Positions 1-9,409 of a stretch of 64,000 nucleotides of DNA are shown piece by piece. The number at the start of each line of letters is the position of its first letter. Positions within the stretch are counted from its first letter, which is position 1. The translations under genes were made by a program, and so were the position numbers. The DNA is taken from the NCBI RefSeq assembly GCF_900099825.1, contig NZ_LT629693.1:1674001-1738000 (forward strand). The letters are read 5' to 3'. Source of the DNA: Bradyrhizobium ottawaense. Its GTDB lineage: Bacteria > Pseudomonadota > Alphaproteobacteria > Rhizobiales > Xanthobacteraceae. The notes beneath the pieces are model-generated. The model was not told the origin of the DNA and made no database searches. It worked only from the letters and a program-made list of their open reading frames with translations.

Positions 1-1
1 A

Positions 2-1285
2 CCGCCTGGCGTCGGCAAGACCTCCCTGGGGCAGTCCATCGCACGCGCGATGGCGCGACCGTTCGTCCGGGTCAGCCTCGGCGGCGTGCATGACGAGGCC
101 GAGATCCGCGGTCATCGCCGCACCTATATCGGCGCACTCCCGGGCAACATCATTCAGGCGATCAAGAAAGCCGGCGCGCGCAATTGCGTGATGATGCTAG
201 ACGAGATCGACAAGATGGGACGCGGAATTCAGGGCGATCCCTCCGCCGCAATGCTCGAAGTGCTCGACCCCGAGCAGAATGCGACGTTCCGCGACAACTA
301 TCTCGGCGTGCCGTTCGACCTCTCGCGCGTGGTATTCGTCGCTACCGCAAACATGCTCGACAGTGTTCCGGGGCCGTTGCTGGATCGGATGGAGATCATA
401 AGTCTCGCGGGATACACCGAAGACGAGAAGCTCGAGATCGCGCGGCGCTATCTGGTTCGCCGCCAGCTCGAGGCCAACGGGCTGAAGGCCGAACAGGTCG
501 AGATCGATCCGGATGCCCTCAGACTGATCATCAAGAGCTATACCCGCGAGGCGGGTGTTCGCAATCTCGAGCGCGAGATCGGCAAGGTATTCCGCAACGT
601 CGCGGTCCAGGTCGCGGAAGGCAGTGCGAGCCGTGTGATTGTCACCGCAAAGGACATCGCGCCCCTGCTCGGTCAGCCGCGGTTCGAGAATGAGATCGCC
701 ATGCGCACCAGCATTCCCGGGGTGGCAACCGGGCTGGCCTGGACGCCGGTCGGCGGCGACATTCTCTTTATCGAGGCTTCGCGCATACCCGGGAAAGGCG
801 TGCTGATCCTCACCGGCCAGCTTGGCGAGGTGATGCGCGAGAGCGTGCAGGCCGCCCTGACCCTGGTGAAGAGCCGGGCATCGCAGCTCGGCATCGATGC
901 CGCCATCTTCGAGAAGAGCGATATCCACGTCCACGTACCCGCCGGTGCGACGCCGAAGGATGGCCCGAGCGCAGGTGTCGCGATGTTTACCGCCCTCACC
1001 TCGTTGCTCACGGATCGCACGGTCCGCAGCGACACCGCCATGACCGGCGAGATATCACTGCGGGGCCTGGTGCTTCCGGTTGGTGGCATCAAGGAGAAGG
1101 TGGTCGCCGCCGCCGCCGCAGGCTTGACCCGCGTCATGCTGCCCGCAAGGAACCGGCGCGATTTCGACGAAATCCCGGCGGGCGCGCGCAGCAAACTGGA
1201 ATTCATCTGGCTCGAACGGGTTGACGACGCGATTGCCGCAGCTCTGGAGGGTGGCGCCAGGATAGCCCCCGCCGCCGCGGAATAG
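2..1285 (+). CDS. lon: Lon ATP-dependent protease, 3' part (5' end outside window)
   Basis: This is the C-terminal 427 residues of the cytoplasmic AAA+ serine protease Lon, which degrades misfolded and regulatory proteins. The visible part opens inside Walker A (PPGVGKT). Walker B follows (MMLDEIDK), then the sensor/lid region ([14 protein letters not shown]). The protease domain carries the Ser-Lys dyad: Ser in DGPSAGVA (codon 968-970) and Lys in GGIKEKVV (codon 1091-1093). The reading frame is open to the left edge, so the gene is cut by the window, not truncated in nature. The next gene is on the opposite strand, so lon ends its transcription unit here. Identification is certain. Confidence 0.97.
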   Translation, partial: PPGVGKTSLGQSIARAMARPFVRVSLGGVHDEAEIRGHRRTYIGALPGNIIQAIKKAGARNCVMMLDEIDKMGRGIQGDPSAAMLEVLDPEQNATFRDNYLGVPFDLSRVVFVATANMLDSVPGPLLDRMEIISLAGYTEDEKLEIARRYLVRRQLEANGLKAEQVEIDPDALRLIIKSYTREAGVRNLEREIGKVFRNVAVQVAEGSASRVIVTAKDIAPLLGQPRFENEIAMRTSIPGVATGLAWTPVGGDILFIEASRIPGKGVLILTGQLGEVMRESVQAALTLVKSRASQLGIDAAIFEKSDIHVHVPAGATPKDGPSAGVAMFTALTSLLTDRTVRSDTAMTGEISLRGLVLPVGGIKEKVVAAAAAGLTRVMLPARNRRDFDEIPAGARSKLEFIWLERVDDAIAAALEGGARIAPAAAE

Positions 1286-1402
1286 TTGACAGTCGTTCCT
1301 CACATTTTCTGATTGCGGCCGCTGGCCAAACTACGCCCTTTGGTTGGAGCAATAAGCAAGCGGCGACCGCATGCTTGGCCCTCGCGAACCAGCGCAGAGA
1401 AC

Positions 1403-1634
1403 GCCGGAAAGCGCGGCTGGCGACGCAGTGGTGATCGCACCGGTCTCCAGCCAATTTCCCTGCAAACAGGGACTTTTTCAGGGAAAATTGCAATTTTCAG
1501 GCTGGATTGCGACCTCTAAGCTGAGAAAACCGCTGCGCCGCAGCCACGTTCAGACGATTTCCCTAAGCGGCTTAACAGGGAAATTATCAGGACGAACAGG
1601 GATCTGCGGGGAGTTAACAGGCAATTGGATCGCC
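1403..1634. repeat. Interspersed repeat, copy 1 (AACAGGG-rich)
   Basis: A block of about 230 bp that recurs at 54101-54342 with the same order of conserved segments. Both share a stretch around CGACGCAGT, GATCGCACCGGTCTCC and CCAATTTCCCTGCAAACAGGG. TCCCTG-CAAA-CAGGGA forms a hairpin, and AACAGG motifs recur further on. The middle is diverged but the end (GATCG..ATCGCC) matches again. Short open frames here are side-products of the repeat. From memory, such peptides are widely annotated in Bradyrhizobiaceae. Apart from this block, the 1286-1798 gap between lon and the convergent crotonase gene holds nothing I recognise. Confidence 0.75.
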
Positions 1635-1798
1635 GCTGGCCTTCCAGGACGCGCCAGCCTATTGGGGCTCCCATTCCACCAGCAGCCGGCTCGGTAGAAT
1701 CCAGCGGGTACCGATCTAGGCCGCCAGTTTGGGTTCTTGCGCATCCAGTGGTCGGCCTCCGAAGTGGCGGCCAGAAACTTCTCGGTGGTTTCGCGACC

Positions 1799-2572
1799 TT
1801 ATCCCGCGACCTTCGAAAAATCAGGCTTGCGGCGCTCGGCAAACGCCGCGAAGGCCTCGCGCGCTTCGCCGGTCTGCAGGCGCTGGCGAAACAATGCGCC
1901 TTCCCGGCTGATCTGGGCGGCGATCTTGTCAATATCCCGCATCAATGCCTTGGTGTGGTTCAGCGAGCCAGCCGGCCGTTTGGTGAGGGCTTCGGCCGCT
2001 GCCCGCGCCTTGGCGCGCAACTCTGCGACCGGCACCACAGCGTTGGCGAGGCCGCAGGCCAATGCGGTAGCGGCATCGAGCGGTTCTCCCAGCGCAAACA
2101 TGGCGTAGGCGCGGACATGTCCGATCCGCGCCGGCAGCAGCCAGCTGGAGGCGGCCTCCGGAACCAGCGCCAGGTTGACGAACGGCGTCATCAGCTTGGC
2201 GGTGTCGGCCAGGAACACCAGGTCGCAATGAAGCAGCATCGTGGTGCCGACGCCGACCGCGTTGCCTTGCACGGCGGCAATGAGCGGACGGGTGGCCTTG
2301 CCGAGATTGCTGATGAACCGATGCGCCTGCGGCTCGCCGGTGTCCTTGCCGTTGGCCTGGGCGCTGAAATCGGCCAGGTCATTTCCTGCCGTAAAGCTGT
2401 CGCCGTCGCCCTGGAACAGAACGACGCGGACAGCCGGATCCCTCTCCGCGCGCTCCAACCCATCCGACATCGCGCTATACATGGCGTTGCTCAGGGCGTT
2501 CTTCTTGTCGGCGCGGGCCAGCGTCAATGTCATGATGCCGGCGTCGATTTCGGTTTTTACATGTTCAGTCAT
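1799..2572 (-). CDS. Enoyl-CoA hydratase/isomerase family protein
   Basis: A 257-residue crotonase-fold enzyme acting on enoyl-CoA thioesters in the cytoplasm. The oxyanion-hole region (SFTAGNDLADF) and the second hole segment (GNAVGVGTTMLLHCD) are present. A glutamate in LALVPEAASS sits where enoyl-CoA isomerases place their base, so delta3-delta2 isomerase activity is as likely as hydration. The ATG at 2572 overlaps the stop of the TetR gene upstream by 8 nt, implying translational coupling. It is the last gene of the SDR-TetR-crotonase unit and faces lon convergently. Confidence 0.9.
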   Translation of the reverse strand: MTEHVKTEIDAGIMTLTLARADKKNALSNAMYSAMSDGLERAERDPAVRVVLFQGDGDSFTAGNDLADFSAQANGKDTGEPQAHRFISNLGKATRPLIAAVQGNAVGVGTTMLLHCDLVFLADTAKLMTPFVNLALVPEAASSWLLPARIGHVRAYAMFALGEPLDAATALACGLANAVVPVAELRAKARAAAEALTKRPAGSLNHTKALMRDIDKIAAQISREGALFRQRLQTGEAREAFAAFAERRKPDFSKVAG

Positions 2573-3215
2573 GATCGTTCGTCTCCTTGCAGTTTTTGTT
2601 CGGTCGCCGGACTCCGGATGCTGTCAGCGGTTTTCGCCTGGCGGATTGACCGCTTAGAGCCTGCCGGCCGGCTCCAAGAATTTCATCGGACAGCTTGTTA
2701 TCGCCGACCGCTCGTGCGAGCGCGATCGAGCCCATCAAGGTTGCGAGCGCGCCTGTTGCGATCTGGCGCGCCTGCTTTTGCGATTTCCCCGGCAACAACC
2801 CGGCGATCACGCCGATCATTTCGTCAAGCTTCCTCGCAAACACGCCGCGCGCCTTCCGGCTCGAACGGGCGATATCGGTACCGAGCGCCGGCAGCACGCA
2901 ACCGTGTGCCCGATCATCACGATGGCCCGATCTCAGATATGCTTCAATGAACGCGTCGAACTGCTCGTCGGCCGGCATCCCCTTCGTGTGGCTCCGCCAC
3001 TGAACCATGGTTCGATCCATCGCCGAGGCGAACGCCTCGATAACCAGAGCTTCGCGCGATTCAAAATGAGAGTAGAAGCCACCGTGCGTGAGACCGACGA
3101 GCTTCATCAAATCGGCCACGCTCACGCCGTCGACGCCGGCCTGACGCAGAACACAAGAGGCTTCCTCGACGATCCGGCCCCGGGTCTGCAGCCCATGGCC
3201 CTTTACATAGCGCAT
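2565..3215 (-). CDS. TetR/AcrR family transcriptional regulator
   Basis: A 216-residue repressor-type protein. Its N-terminal helix-turn-helix (residues about 12-55) carries the TetR signature VGLTHGGFYSHFESREAL. The C-terminal ligand domain resembles TetR_C regulators that sense fatty or aromatic acyl compounds. It lies between an SDR gene (25 nt upstream) and a crotonase gene (8-nt overlap downstream), so it is co-transcribed with the enzymes it probably controls. A palindrome at 4022-4038, upstream of the first gene of this unit, is the best candidate operator. The likely ligand is a CoA thioester of the pathway, but this is inference. Confidence 0.92.
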   Translation of the reverse strand: MRYVKGHGLQTRGRIVEEASCVLRQAGVDGVSVADLMKLVGLTHGGFYSHFESREALVIEAFASAMDRTMVQWRSHTKGMPADEQFDAFIEAYLRSGHRDDRAHGCVLPALGTDIARSSRKARGVFARKLDEMIGVIAGLLPGKSQKQARQIATGALATLMGSIALARAVGDNKLSDEILGAGRQALSGQSARRKPLTASGVRRPNKNCKETNDHD

Positions 3216-3240
3216 CGCCGGCTCTCAAGCATGCTCATGC

Positions 3241-3945
3241 TCACCATTTTTCCCCGAAGGGCCGAAGCTCGCTGAGGAAGGACCATGCCGAGCGATCCTG
3301 CTTGTAGAGGTGCCACAGTTCATCGGCGATGGCGGATGGCTTGATAAAGAAATCGTCCGGTGCGTCCGGCAGACGTTCGCGCATGCGCGGTACATCGATC
3401 ACGGCGTCGATCAGGACGTATGCGACGTGGATACCGCGCGGTCCGAGATCGCGCGCTATCGATTCCGATAGAATGCGCTGGGCCGCCTTGGTCGGGGCAA
3501 AGCCCGCAAAATTCGCCTTGCCGCGAATGGCGGAGGTGTTGCCGGTGACGAGGATGGCGCCGTTACCTGCCTTGATCATGTCCGGCGCGACTTCGCGCGC
3601 CAGATACAACAGGCCCATCACGTTCACTTGAAAATTCCGATCGAGCATTTTTGGCTCGATCTCGAGAAATGTCCCCCACCCGCCCCCGACCGCGTTGTGT
3701 ATGAGGACATTCGGGGAGCCGTATGACTTGCGTATGTTGGCAACGGTGTCTGCGATCTGGCTCTCGCTGGAGACATCGCAAATCATCGCGTGGGTATCGG
3801 GGAGTTCCTGTTCCAGCGCGCGGATGCGGTCCGGCGAGCGCGCCAGGGCGATGACACGAAATCCCTCTGCGGCGAAGCGCCGGACAATCGCGGAGCCCGT
3901 GCCCGGACCGACACCCGTCACTATGGCAATCGGTTTGTCAGCCAC
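3241..3945 (-). CDS. Short-chain dehydrogenase/reductase lacking the catalytic Tyr
   Basis: A 234-residue Rossmann-fold protein with a nucleotide-binding glycine motif (TGVGPGTGSAI). The usual active-site YxxxK reads FAPTK, so Phe149 replaces the catalytic Tyr while Lys153 is kept. The Ser region (TGNTS) is present. Translation starts at GTG (3945) behind GAGG. It resembles the SDR at 13988-14725: both end in RPFGEKW and both have Phe at the Tyr position, so this is a subfamily trait and not damage. Whether it still reduces carbonyls is open. It is the first gene of the unit with TetR and a crotonase. Confidence 0.88.
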   Translation of the reverse strand: MADKPIAIVTGVGPGTGSAIVRRFAAEGFRVIALARSPDRIRALEQELPDTHAMICDVSSESQIADTVANIRKSYGSPNVLIHNAVGGGWGTFLEIEPKMLDRNFQVNVMGLLYLAREVAPDMIKAGNGAILVTGNTSAIRGKANFAGFAPTKAAQRILSESIARDLGPRGIHVAYVLIDAVIDVPRMRERLPDAPDDFFIKPSAIADELWHLYKQDRSAWSFLSELRPFGEKW

Positions 3946-4021
3946 TGACGCCTCGTAGGGACTTGCATCGCCGTGACAGGATTCTGAACAGCATTGGACA
4001 CCAAACGCTCGGTTTTGATTT

Positions 4022-4038
4022 TATCATGTTAGATGATA
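4022..4038. promoter_or_regulatory. Palindrome upstream of the SDR-TetR-crotonase unit
   Basis: TATCAT-GTTAG-ATGATA is a perfect 6-bp inverted repeat with a 5-nt spacer. It lies in an AT-rich stretch (about 4010-4060), 77 nt upstream of the SDR start. TTGATT and TATATT elements lie just upstream on the minus strand. Size and symmetry fit a TetR-family operator, which would make the TetR gene two genes downstream autoregulatory. Function is inferred. Confidence 0.45.
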
Positions 4039-4089
4039 TCCATAATATAACGCAATCAAATTCGGTGTGAGCTGGCGGGACGGACGGGT

Positions 4090-4917
4090 CTAACGCCCCG
4101 CGAATGCGGGCTTGCGCTTGCCGATGAAGGCGCCCACAGCCTCCTTGTGATCGGCCGTCCGCGACGACCGCACCATGTTTTCCGCTTCCTGATCCATTGA
4201 ATCCAGAAAGTCTGATTTCAAGGCATGGTCAAGGTTATCCTTGATGTAGGCGAGCGCGATCGACGGTCCCTCGGCCAGCGACTTCGCGAGCGCAAACGCT
4301 GCCTCGCGAAGCTCCGTGTCGGGCACCACACGATTGACGAGACCAAGTGTCTCGCAACGCCGGGCGTCGATCCTCTCCGACAGGAACATCAGTTCCCGCG
4401 CGCGCGAGGTTCCGACCAACCGGGTCAGCAACCACGCGACACCGTAATCGCCCGTCAACCCGATGCGAGCGTATCCGGTGGACATGATCGCGGATTCACC
4501 GGCAATGCGGATATCGCAGGCGAGCGCGAGCGCCATCCCGGCGCCGGCCGCGGGACCTGGAAGTGCTGCGACCGTCGGCTTCCTCACCGCCACCAGCGCG
4601 CCAGTCAAAGTGCGCTGCCTTGTTCGCAGGTCGGCGACGCGTTCTTCAAACGGCGTTTCAGCCTTGCTGGAATTGCTGCCCATGCCCTTGACGTCGCCGC
4701 CGGCGCAAAAGGCCGCGCCCGCGCCCGTGATCAGCAACGCCCCGACGGCAGGGTCATCGCCGCATTGCTTGATCATCCGCCGCAGGGCCGGCGTCAGATG
4801 GTCAGAGAGCGCGTTGCGCGCTTCGGGGCGATTGAGCGTGATGAGCGCGACGCGATCGCGGATTTCACACAATAGCTCGCTGGTCCCGGTGTCGATCTCG
4901 ATCTGATCACTTGCCAT
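4090..4917 (-). CDS. Enoyl-CoA hydratase-related protein
   Basis: A 275-residue crotonase superfamily enzyme. The oxyanion-hole motifs are GAAFCAGGDVKGMG and GPAAGAGMALALACD. The second acid region reads GLTGDYGVAWLL, with Asp where many hydratases have Glu or Gly. It starts at ATG 4917 behind AGGAG and lies 51 nt after the feruloyl-CoA synthase-like gene on the same strand. That fits hydration or chain cleavage of the CoA ester made by that ligase. The sequence is not close enough to call it feruloyl-CoA hydratase/lyase. Confidence 0.88.
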   Translation of the reverse strand: MASDQIEIDTGTSELLCEIRDRVALITLNRPEARNALSDHLTPALRRMIKQCGDDPAVGALLITGAGAAFCAGGDVKGMGSNSSKAETPFEERVADLRTRQRTLTGALVAVRKPTVAALPGPAAGAGMALALACDIRIAGESAIMSTGYARIGLTGDYGVAWLLTRLVGTSRARELMFLSERIDARRCETLGLVNRVVPDTELREAAFALAKSLAEGPSIALAYIKDNLDHALKSDFLDSMDQEAENMVRSSRTADHKEAVGAFIGKRKPAFAGR

Positions 4918-4968
4918 TTCGACCGCTCCTGTTTCGTTACTGCCGAAGTCGGGATCTCTCCCTGTCTC

Positions 4969-6795
4969 CTAAATGACCACCACCTGGCCACACGGTTCGG
5001 ACGAATAGACAAGTTCCATCTGCGCCGCCCGATTGATCAGGACGGCGCGTTGATTGACGTAGGCCTTGTCCGTGATCTCGCCGGCCGCCAGCGAAGGCGG
5101 CTCCTCGAGCAGCGTGAGGGCGCAGATGCGCTCGCTGCTTCCAACACCGGCATTGTAAAGCCGTAAACTTTGCTGGAGAACGGCGATCACGCCCGGGTCG
5201 CAGTTGAGGTTGCTGTCGGCATTGGCAGCGTGCTTCCTGGCCACGACCGGATTTAGCCAACCCAGCACGGCGCATGAGTGGCGATTTTCGCCGGCAATGA
5301 CGACGTCCTGCAAGACACCGTGCGTAGCCGCCAGCAGTGCGGCTCTCAGATTGCCGACAGCCACCCATGTCCCGTTGGCGAGCTTGAAATTTTCGGAAAC
5401 CCGGCCGGTGAAGCACAGTCCGCGGCCTGGGTTGGCAGGATCGATGAAGGATATGGTGTCGCCGACCCGATAGAAACCCTCATCGTCAAACGCCGCCGAC
5501 GTCAAATCCGGCCGGCCCAGATAGCCTGGTGTCACATTCGGGCCGCGCACGCGAGCCTCATAGGTGTCGCCGGCGGGGATGAGTTTCAACTCCACCCCCG
5601 GAGCCGGAAGGCCCAACTCGCCCGGCGTGTCGGTTGCCCAGTGCGTGGTGCTGATCGTGGGAGCCGTTTCGGTCGCACCGTAACCGGACATCACCGGAAT
5701 CGGCCTGCCTGTCGCGGCCTTTGCCAGCTGATACAGCTTGTCCAGCGTGGTCCGCGATATCGCAGCTCCTGCGTAACTCATCCGATCGAGTTGCCGGAAG
5801 AAGTTGGTACGCAAATCCTGGTCGGTTTCCAGGGCTTCGCACAACAGCGTGTATCCCGCCGGCACGTTGAACATGGCGGTCGGCGATACGTCCTTTAGAT
5901 TGGCAATCGTCTTGTGAAACAATTGCGGGACCGGACGCCCCTCGTCAATATAGAGCGTACCGCCATGCTTCAGAATGCCGTTCAGGATGACGTTGCTTCC
6001 CATCGTGTGATGCCACGGAAGCCATTCGACCTGTACCGGTGCCTCGCGAGGCGACACCAGCAATGCCCCCATCTGCAGCGAGCTTGCCATCATCTTGTGC
6101 GTGTTGATCACGCCCTTCGGCAGCCCTGTCGAACCCGAGGTGAACAGGATTTTTGCGGCAGCCTCCTTGTCGATCGAACGAAAGGCCTGCTCGAATTCCG
6201 CGCCGGGACGCGTCAGGTAAAGTGGCTGAAGCGAGACAATTCCAGGCCGTTGATCTGCTGCGATCCATGTCGCGGACGCAAGCTCCGGGATCTTGCGTGC
6301 GCCCGAATAGACCTCGCTGTCCTGCACGAAGACGAAAGAGGGCTGCAGCAGCGTTGCGATGTCCTGCAGGCGAGCCAGTCCGCCCGGCATCAGCGAATAG
6401 TTCGGCGATATCGAAGCGGCGACGACCCCGACCGACATCGCCGCGAACATCACGATCGCATGCTCGATCGAATTGCTGGAGAGGATGGCCAATTTGTCGC
6501 CGCGCCTGGCGCCCAGATCGATCATGGCCTGCCCGATCGACTGCACCCGTTGCCATAGTTCGGCGTAGGAGAGCTTCTGCCACTCGCCGTCGCCGCCGCG
6601 CTGGGCAAGAAATACGCGTTGTGGCGCCTTCTCCGCCCATTCCGGAATGAAATCCAGGATCGACCATTGCGGGTTCTCGAACGCGATCGGGGACCGCAGG
6701 ACGAGCGTCCCGTCGGTGCGTTTCTCGATCCGGATTTCCCGTGGCGCGAATTGGGGGCCTTCAGAGAGAACAGCTGGAGATTGGTGAAGGGTCAT
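4969..6795 (-). CDS. AMP-binding acid-CoA ligase, feruloyl-CoA synthase-like
   Basis: A 608-residue adenylate-forming ligase that activates a carboxylic acid to its CoA thioester with ATP. The AMP-binding P-loop is FTSGSTGLPKGV. The second core motif is GYGATETAPT, followed by YRVGDTISF and GRVSENFKLANGTW. The C-terminal Lys lies in GEITDK. SEN-FKLANGTWV together with the overall layout is typical of feruloyl-CoA synthases. I place the start at ATG 6795, behind AGGAG; an ATG 84 nt upstream lacks a ribosome site. It sits between an iron alcohol dehydrogenase and a crotonase. The substrate could be a hydroxycinnamate or another aryl or branched acid. Confidence 0.88.
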   Translation of the reverse strand: MTLHQSPAVLSEGPQFAPREIRIEKRTDGTLVLRSPIAFENPQWSILDFIPEWAEKAPQRVFLAQRGGDGEWQKLSYAELWQRVQSIGQAMIDLGARRGDKLAILSSNSIEHAIVMFAAMSVGVVAASISPNYSLMPGGLARLQDIATLLQPSFVFVQDSEVYSGARKIPELASATWIAADQRPGIVSLQPLYLTRPGAEFEQAFRSIDKEAAAKILFTSGSTGLPKGVINTHKMMASSLQMGALLVSPREAPVQVEWLPWHHTMGSNVILNGILKHGGTLYIDEGRPVPQLFHKTIANLKDVSPTAMFNVPAGYTLLCEALETDQDLRTNFFRQLDRMSYAGAAISRTTLDKLYQLAKAATGRPIPVMSGYGATETAPTISTTHWATDTPGELGLPAPGVELKLIPAGDTYEARVRGPNVTPGYLGRPDLTSAAFDDEGFYRVGDTISFIDPANPGRGLCFTGRVSENFKLANGTWVAVGNLRAALLAATHGVLQDVVIAGENRHSCAVLGWLNPVVARKHAANADSNLNCDPGVIAVLQQSLRLYNAGVGSSERICALTLLEEPPSLAAGEITDKAYVNQRAVLINRAAQMELVYSSEPCGQVVVI

Positions 6796-6884
6796 GCGGC
6801 CGTTGCTCCTGTCCGACGATCTATGCTTCGCGTTGAATGCAAAAGGGATCCTGCGTCGTCCGGCCCGCTCGGGCCGCACCGCCT

Positions 6885-8054
6885 CTATGCAGCAAGCCTG
6901 AGAATGTCGACGATATCCTCAGGCCCTTCGATGGTCCTTGGGTTCGCTCGGGTGAACACCGACAGCATCGCGTTACGACCGATCAGTTCAAACTTGTCCT
7001 GGGTCACGCCGACCTCCGAAAGATGGCCGGGTAATTCCAATCGGCCGATGAATTGGGCGAAGGTATCGCTGGCCCTGGCGTCCGGCGCTCGCCAGGCCTC
7101 GGCTATTCGCTTTTGCGCCTCGTCCGTCACGGGTTGATTGTATTTCAGCACGCTCGGCATCATGACCGCTGTACAAAGGTAGTGCGGAACATCGCAGGTA
7201 CCGCCGAGCACATGTCCGATCGCATGGCTTGCTCCCATCGGAACGCGGCATTGCAAGCCGAAGGCGGACATCCAGGAGCCAAGCTGGCAGAATTGCCGGG
7301 CTTCCAGATCGTCCGGATTTTCCTTCGTGGCCAGCAGGCCGTCGTACAGGTACCGCAGACCGCGCAGGCACACACTTTCCACCAGAGGATTGCCTCTCGG
7401 CGAGCAAACCGCTTCGATCCCGTGGTCCATCGCACGCGTGCCTGAGCCGAGCCACAGCGTCTGCGGGGTGTGCCGCGTGATTTCCGGATCCAGGATGATC
7501 GACAGCGGCATCATCATCGGATGACTGAATATCTGCTTCAGCTTCCTGCGCGAGTCCGTCACGAGAGTTCCGGAGTTATACTCGCCACCCGAGAGCGTGC
7601 TGGGGATCGCGATCATCCTGACCTTCGGAGCGCGAAATGGACCGGGCCGCGGCCCCTCCGGCGTCGAGACTAGCTCGAATCCATCGAGGCCGGATTCCTC
7701 GGTGATATTGTGCTCAAGGCACATCAGGACGATCTTAGCCGCATCAACCACGGAGCCGCCGCCCACGGCGACGATCAAATCCGCTTTCGCCGCTGCGGCC
7801 GCAGCCGTCGCCGTAACGGCCGACGCACGCGTCGTATGCTGCGGAACGCCGTCAAAGGTACCGGCATATCTGTCGCCTAGCGCGTTGCGGATCTTCTCGA
7901 TCTCGTCGGTTTGCGTGTTCAGCGTTTTGCTGACGATGAGGAACACGCGTTTGGCACCGCGTTTCTCGGCTTCCTCGCGCAAGGCCTGGCCGGCCGGCTT
8001 TCCGAAGATCACCTGATCCATCGGCGGATATTGATGAAACCCGGCTTTAGTCAT
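6885..8054 (-). CDS. Iron-containing alcohol dehydrogenase / maleylacetate reductase-like
   Basis: A 389-residue group III metal-dependent dehydrogenase. The NAD(P) phosphate-binding motif GGGSVVDAAK lies near residue 98. Metal ligands are expected in MDHGIEA, GASHAIGHVLGG and DVPHYLC. The form of these motifs is closer to maleylacetate reductases than to short-chain alcohol dehydrogenases. Likely roles are oxidation of an alcohol or reduction of a ring-cleavage product feeding the neighbouring CoA pathway. It starts at ATG 8054 behind GGAGG. Gaps of 76 nt and 89 nt to its neighbours suggest the same long transcript. Confidence 0.9.
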   Translation of the reverse strand: MTKAGFHQYPPMDQVIFGKPAGQALREEAEKRGAKRVFLIVSKTLNTQTDEIEKIRNALGDRYAGTFDGVPQHTTRASAVTATAAAAAAKADLIVAVGGGSVVDAAKIVLMCLEHNITEESGLDGFELVSTPEGPRPGPFRAPKVRMIAIPSTLSGGEYNSGTLVTDSRRKLKQIFSHPMMMPLSIILDPEITRHTPQTLWLGSGTRAMDHGIEAVCSPRGNPLVESVCLRGLRYLYDGLLATKENPDDLEARQFCQLGSWMSAFGLQCRVPMGASHAIGHVLGGTCDVPHYLCTAVMMPSVLKYNQPVTDEAQKRIAEAWRAPDARASDTFAQFIGRLELPGHLSEVGVTQDKFELIGRNAMLSVFTRANPRTIEGPEDIVDILRLAA

Positions 8055-8130
8055 GCTGGTCCTCCATTTGTGGCAGTAATCGCGAAATGGGGCCTCGGGC
8101 GTGTTTCACGGCTCCCCATCCTCTCATGCA

Positions 8131-9336
8131 TCACTCGGAGCTTGCGTCTAAAATCCCGCCGAACGGTTCCCAGCTGCTGCCGCTCCAGCGCTGCAACTGC
8201 ATCTGGCTCCAGATCATGTTGCTGGTTTCGCTGGTGTTCACTTCGATTCCCGGAAAGGCGGTGGGAAGCACGACGTGACTGAGCGATTTGGCCTGCTTGA
8301 CGATGTTCTGTCGGGAGAGGTCATCGCCGCACTGCCGGAGTACCGCTTCAAGGATCATGCCCTGCATGTAGCCGGTGAGATAACTGGTGTTCTCGAAATC
8401 CGCGCCCGGCAGGTACTTGGCAAAGAATGCCTTGTAAGCCTGGATGCCTTCGTCGCCACTCCACTTCGCATCGGTGGGGTCCTTGTTGATGGTTCCGACG
8501 ATGACGCCGGTGGAATTCTCAAGGCCGGCCGGCTTCAAAGTGCCGCCGATCGAACCCGACGGAAAGTTGATGATGACCTTGGCCTTCCAGCCGATCTCCG
8601 CAACCTTGCGGATCGCCTGCGCGGCGAATTTCGGTGTCCCGGCAATGAACAGCGCCTCGGCGCCCGAGCTCTTGAGATTGACGACCTGGGAGTCCACGGT
8701 CGGCTCGGTCACCTCATAGGCCGCCGTGACGACACGCTTGTCGAACTCTCCCTTCAGGAACGATTTGAAGGCGCTGACGTAGTCCTTGCCGAGATCGTCG
8801 TTCTGGAAAAGAATCGCATATTTTGCGCCGGGCAACGCCTTGTCGAGGAATTTGGCGTAAATTCTTCCCTCGGTCTGGTAACTGACGAGACCGGTCGTGG
8901 TCAGCGGGTAATCAGCGATCTCGGTGAATTTGCTGGAGCCACTGACGATCGCGATCGAGGGAACGCCCTTACCCCTCAGATATTTCGCCGTCGCCGAATT
9001 TCCGGGCGTGCCGAGTTGCCCGAAGATGAACGATACCTCGTCGCTTTCGACCAGCTTGCGGGCGTGCTCTACCGCTTTCGGCGGACTGTAGGCATCGTCC
9101 ATCGCGATGTAATTGATCTTGCGGCCGTTGATGCCGCCCCGATCGTTGATCAACTGCACATAGGCCACCACGCCCTTGCCGACCAGGCCGATCGAAGACG
9201 CCGGACCGCTGAACGGAAATATCCCGCCGATCTTGATTTCCGTCGCGGTGACGCCGAGCTCGTCGGCGGCCAGAGCTGATGACGCGAGCAGCGAAGCGGT
9301 CACGCATGCGGCCGCGAAACCTAGTCTGATACTCAT
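8131..9336 (-). CDS. ABC transporter substrate-binding protein (branched-chain amino acid type)
   Basis: A 401-residue periplasmic binding protein of the LivJ/Peripla_BP_6 class. A Sec signal peptide (residues 1-24, ending SSALAAD) precedes the typical IKIGGIFPFSGP opening. I place the start at ATG 9336 behind GGGAG. No permease or ATPase genes lie in the window, so it is an orphan that must borrow a transporter encoded elsewhere. In Bradyrhizobium-type genomes such orphans often accompany aromatic-acid catabolic genes. It probably captures the acid or aryl compound degraded by the flanking enzymes; this is inferred from context. Confidence 0.92.
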   Translation of the reverse strand: MSIRLGFAAACVTASLLASSALAADELGVTATEIKIGGIFPFSGPASSIGLVGKGVVAYVQLINDRGGINGRKINYIAMDDAYSPPKAVEHARKLVESDEVSFIFGQLGTPGNSATAKYLRGKGVPSIAIVSGSSKFTEIADYPLTTTGLVSYQTEGRIYAKFLDKALPGAKYAILFQNDDLGKDYVSAFKSFLKGEFDKRVVTAAYEVTEPTVDSQVVNLKSSGAEALFIAGTPKFAAQAIRKVAEIGWKAKVIINFPSGSIGGTLKPAGLENSTGVIVGTINKDPTDAKWSGDEGIQAYKAFFAKYLPGADFENTSYLTGYMQGMILEAVLRQCGDDLSRQNIVKQAKSLSHVVLPTAFPGIEVNTSETSNMIWSQMQLQRWSGSSWEPFGGILDASSE

Positions 9337-9409
9337 GTCTCTCTCCCTTTGCACCGGTTCGCGCCGTGCGCGTTGTTTCTCAGGCCGTCAGGTTCGGTCG
9401 CGGCTCACG

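Noticed and set aside
1625..2950. 441-codon plus-strand open frame
   Set aside because: Antisense to the crotonase and TetR genes, which have clear motifs; no ribosome site or family pattern.
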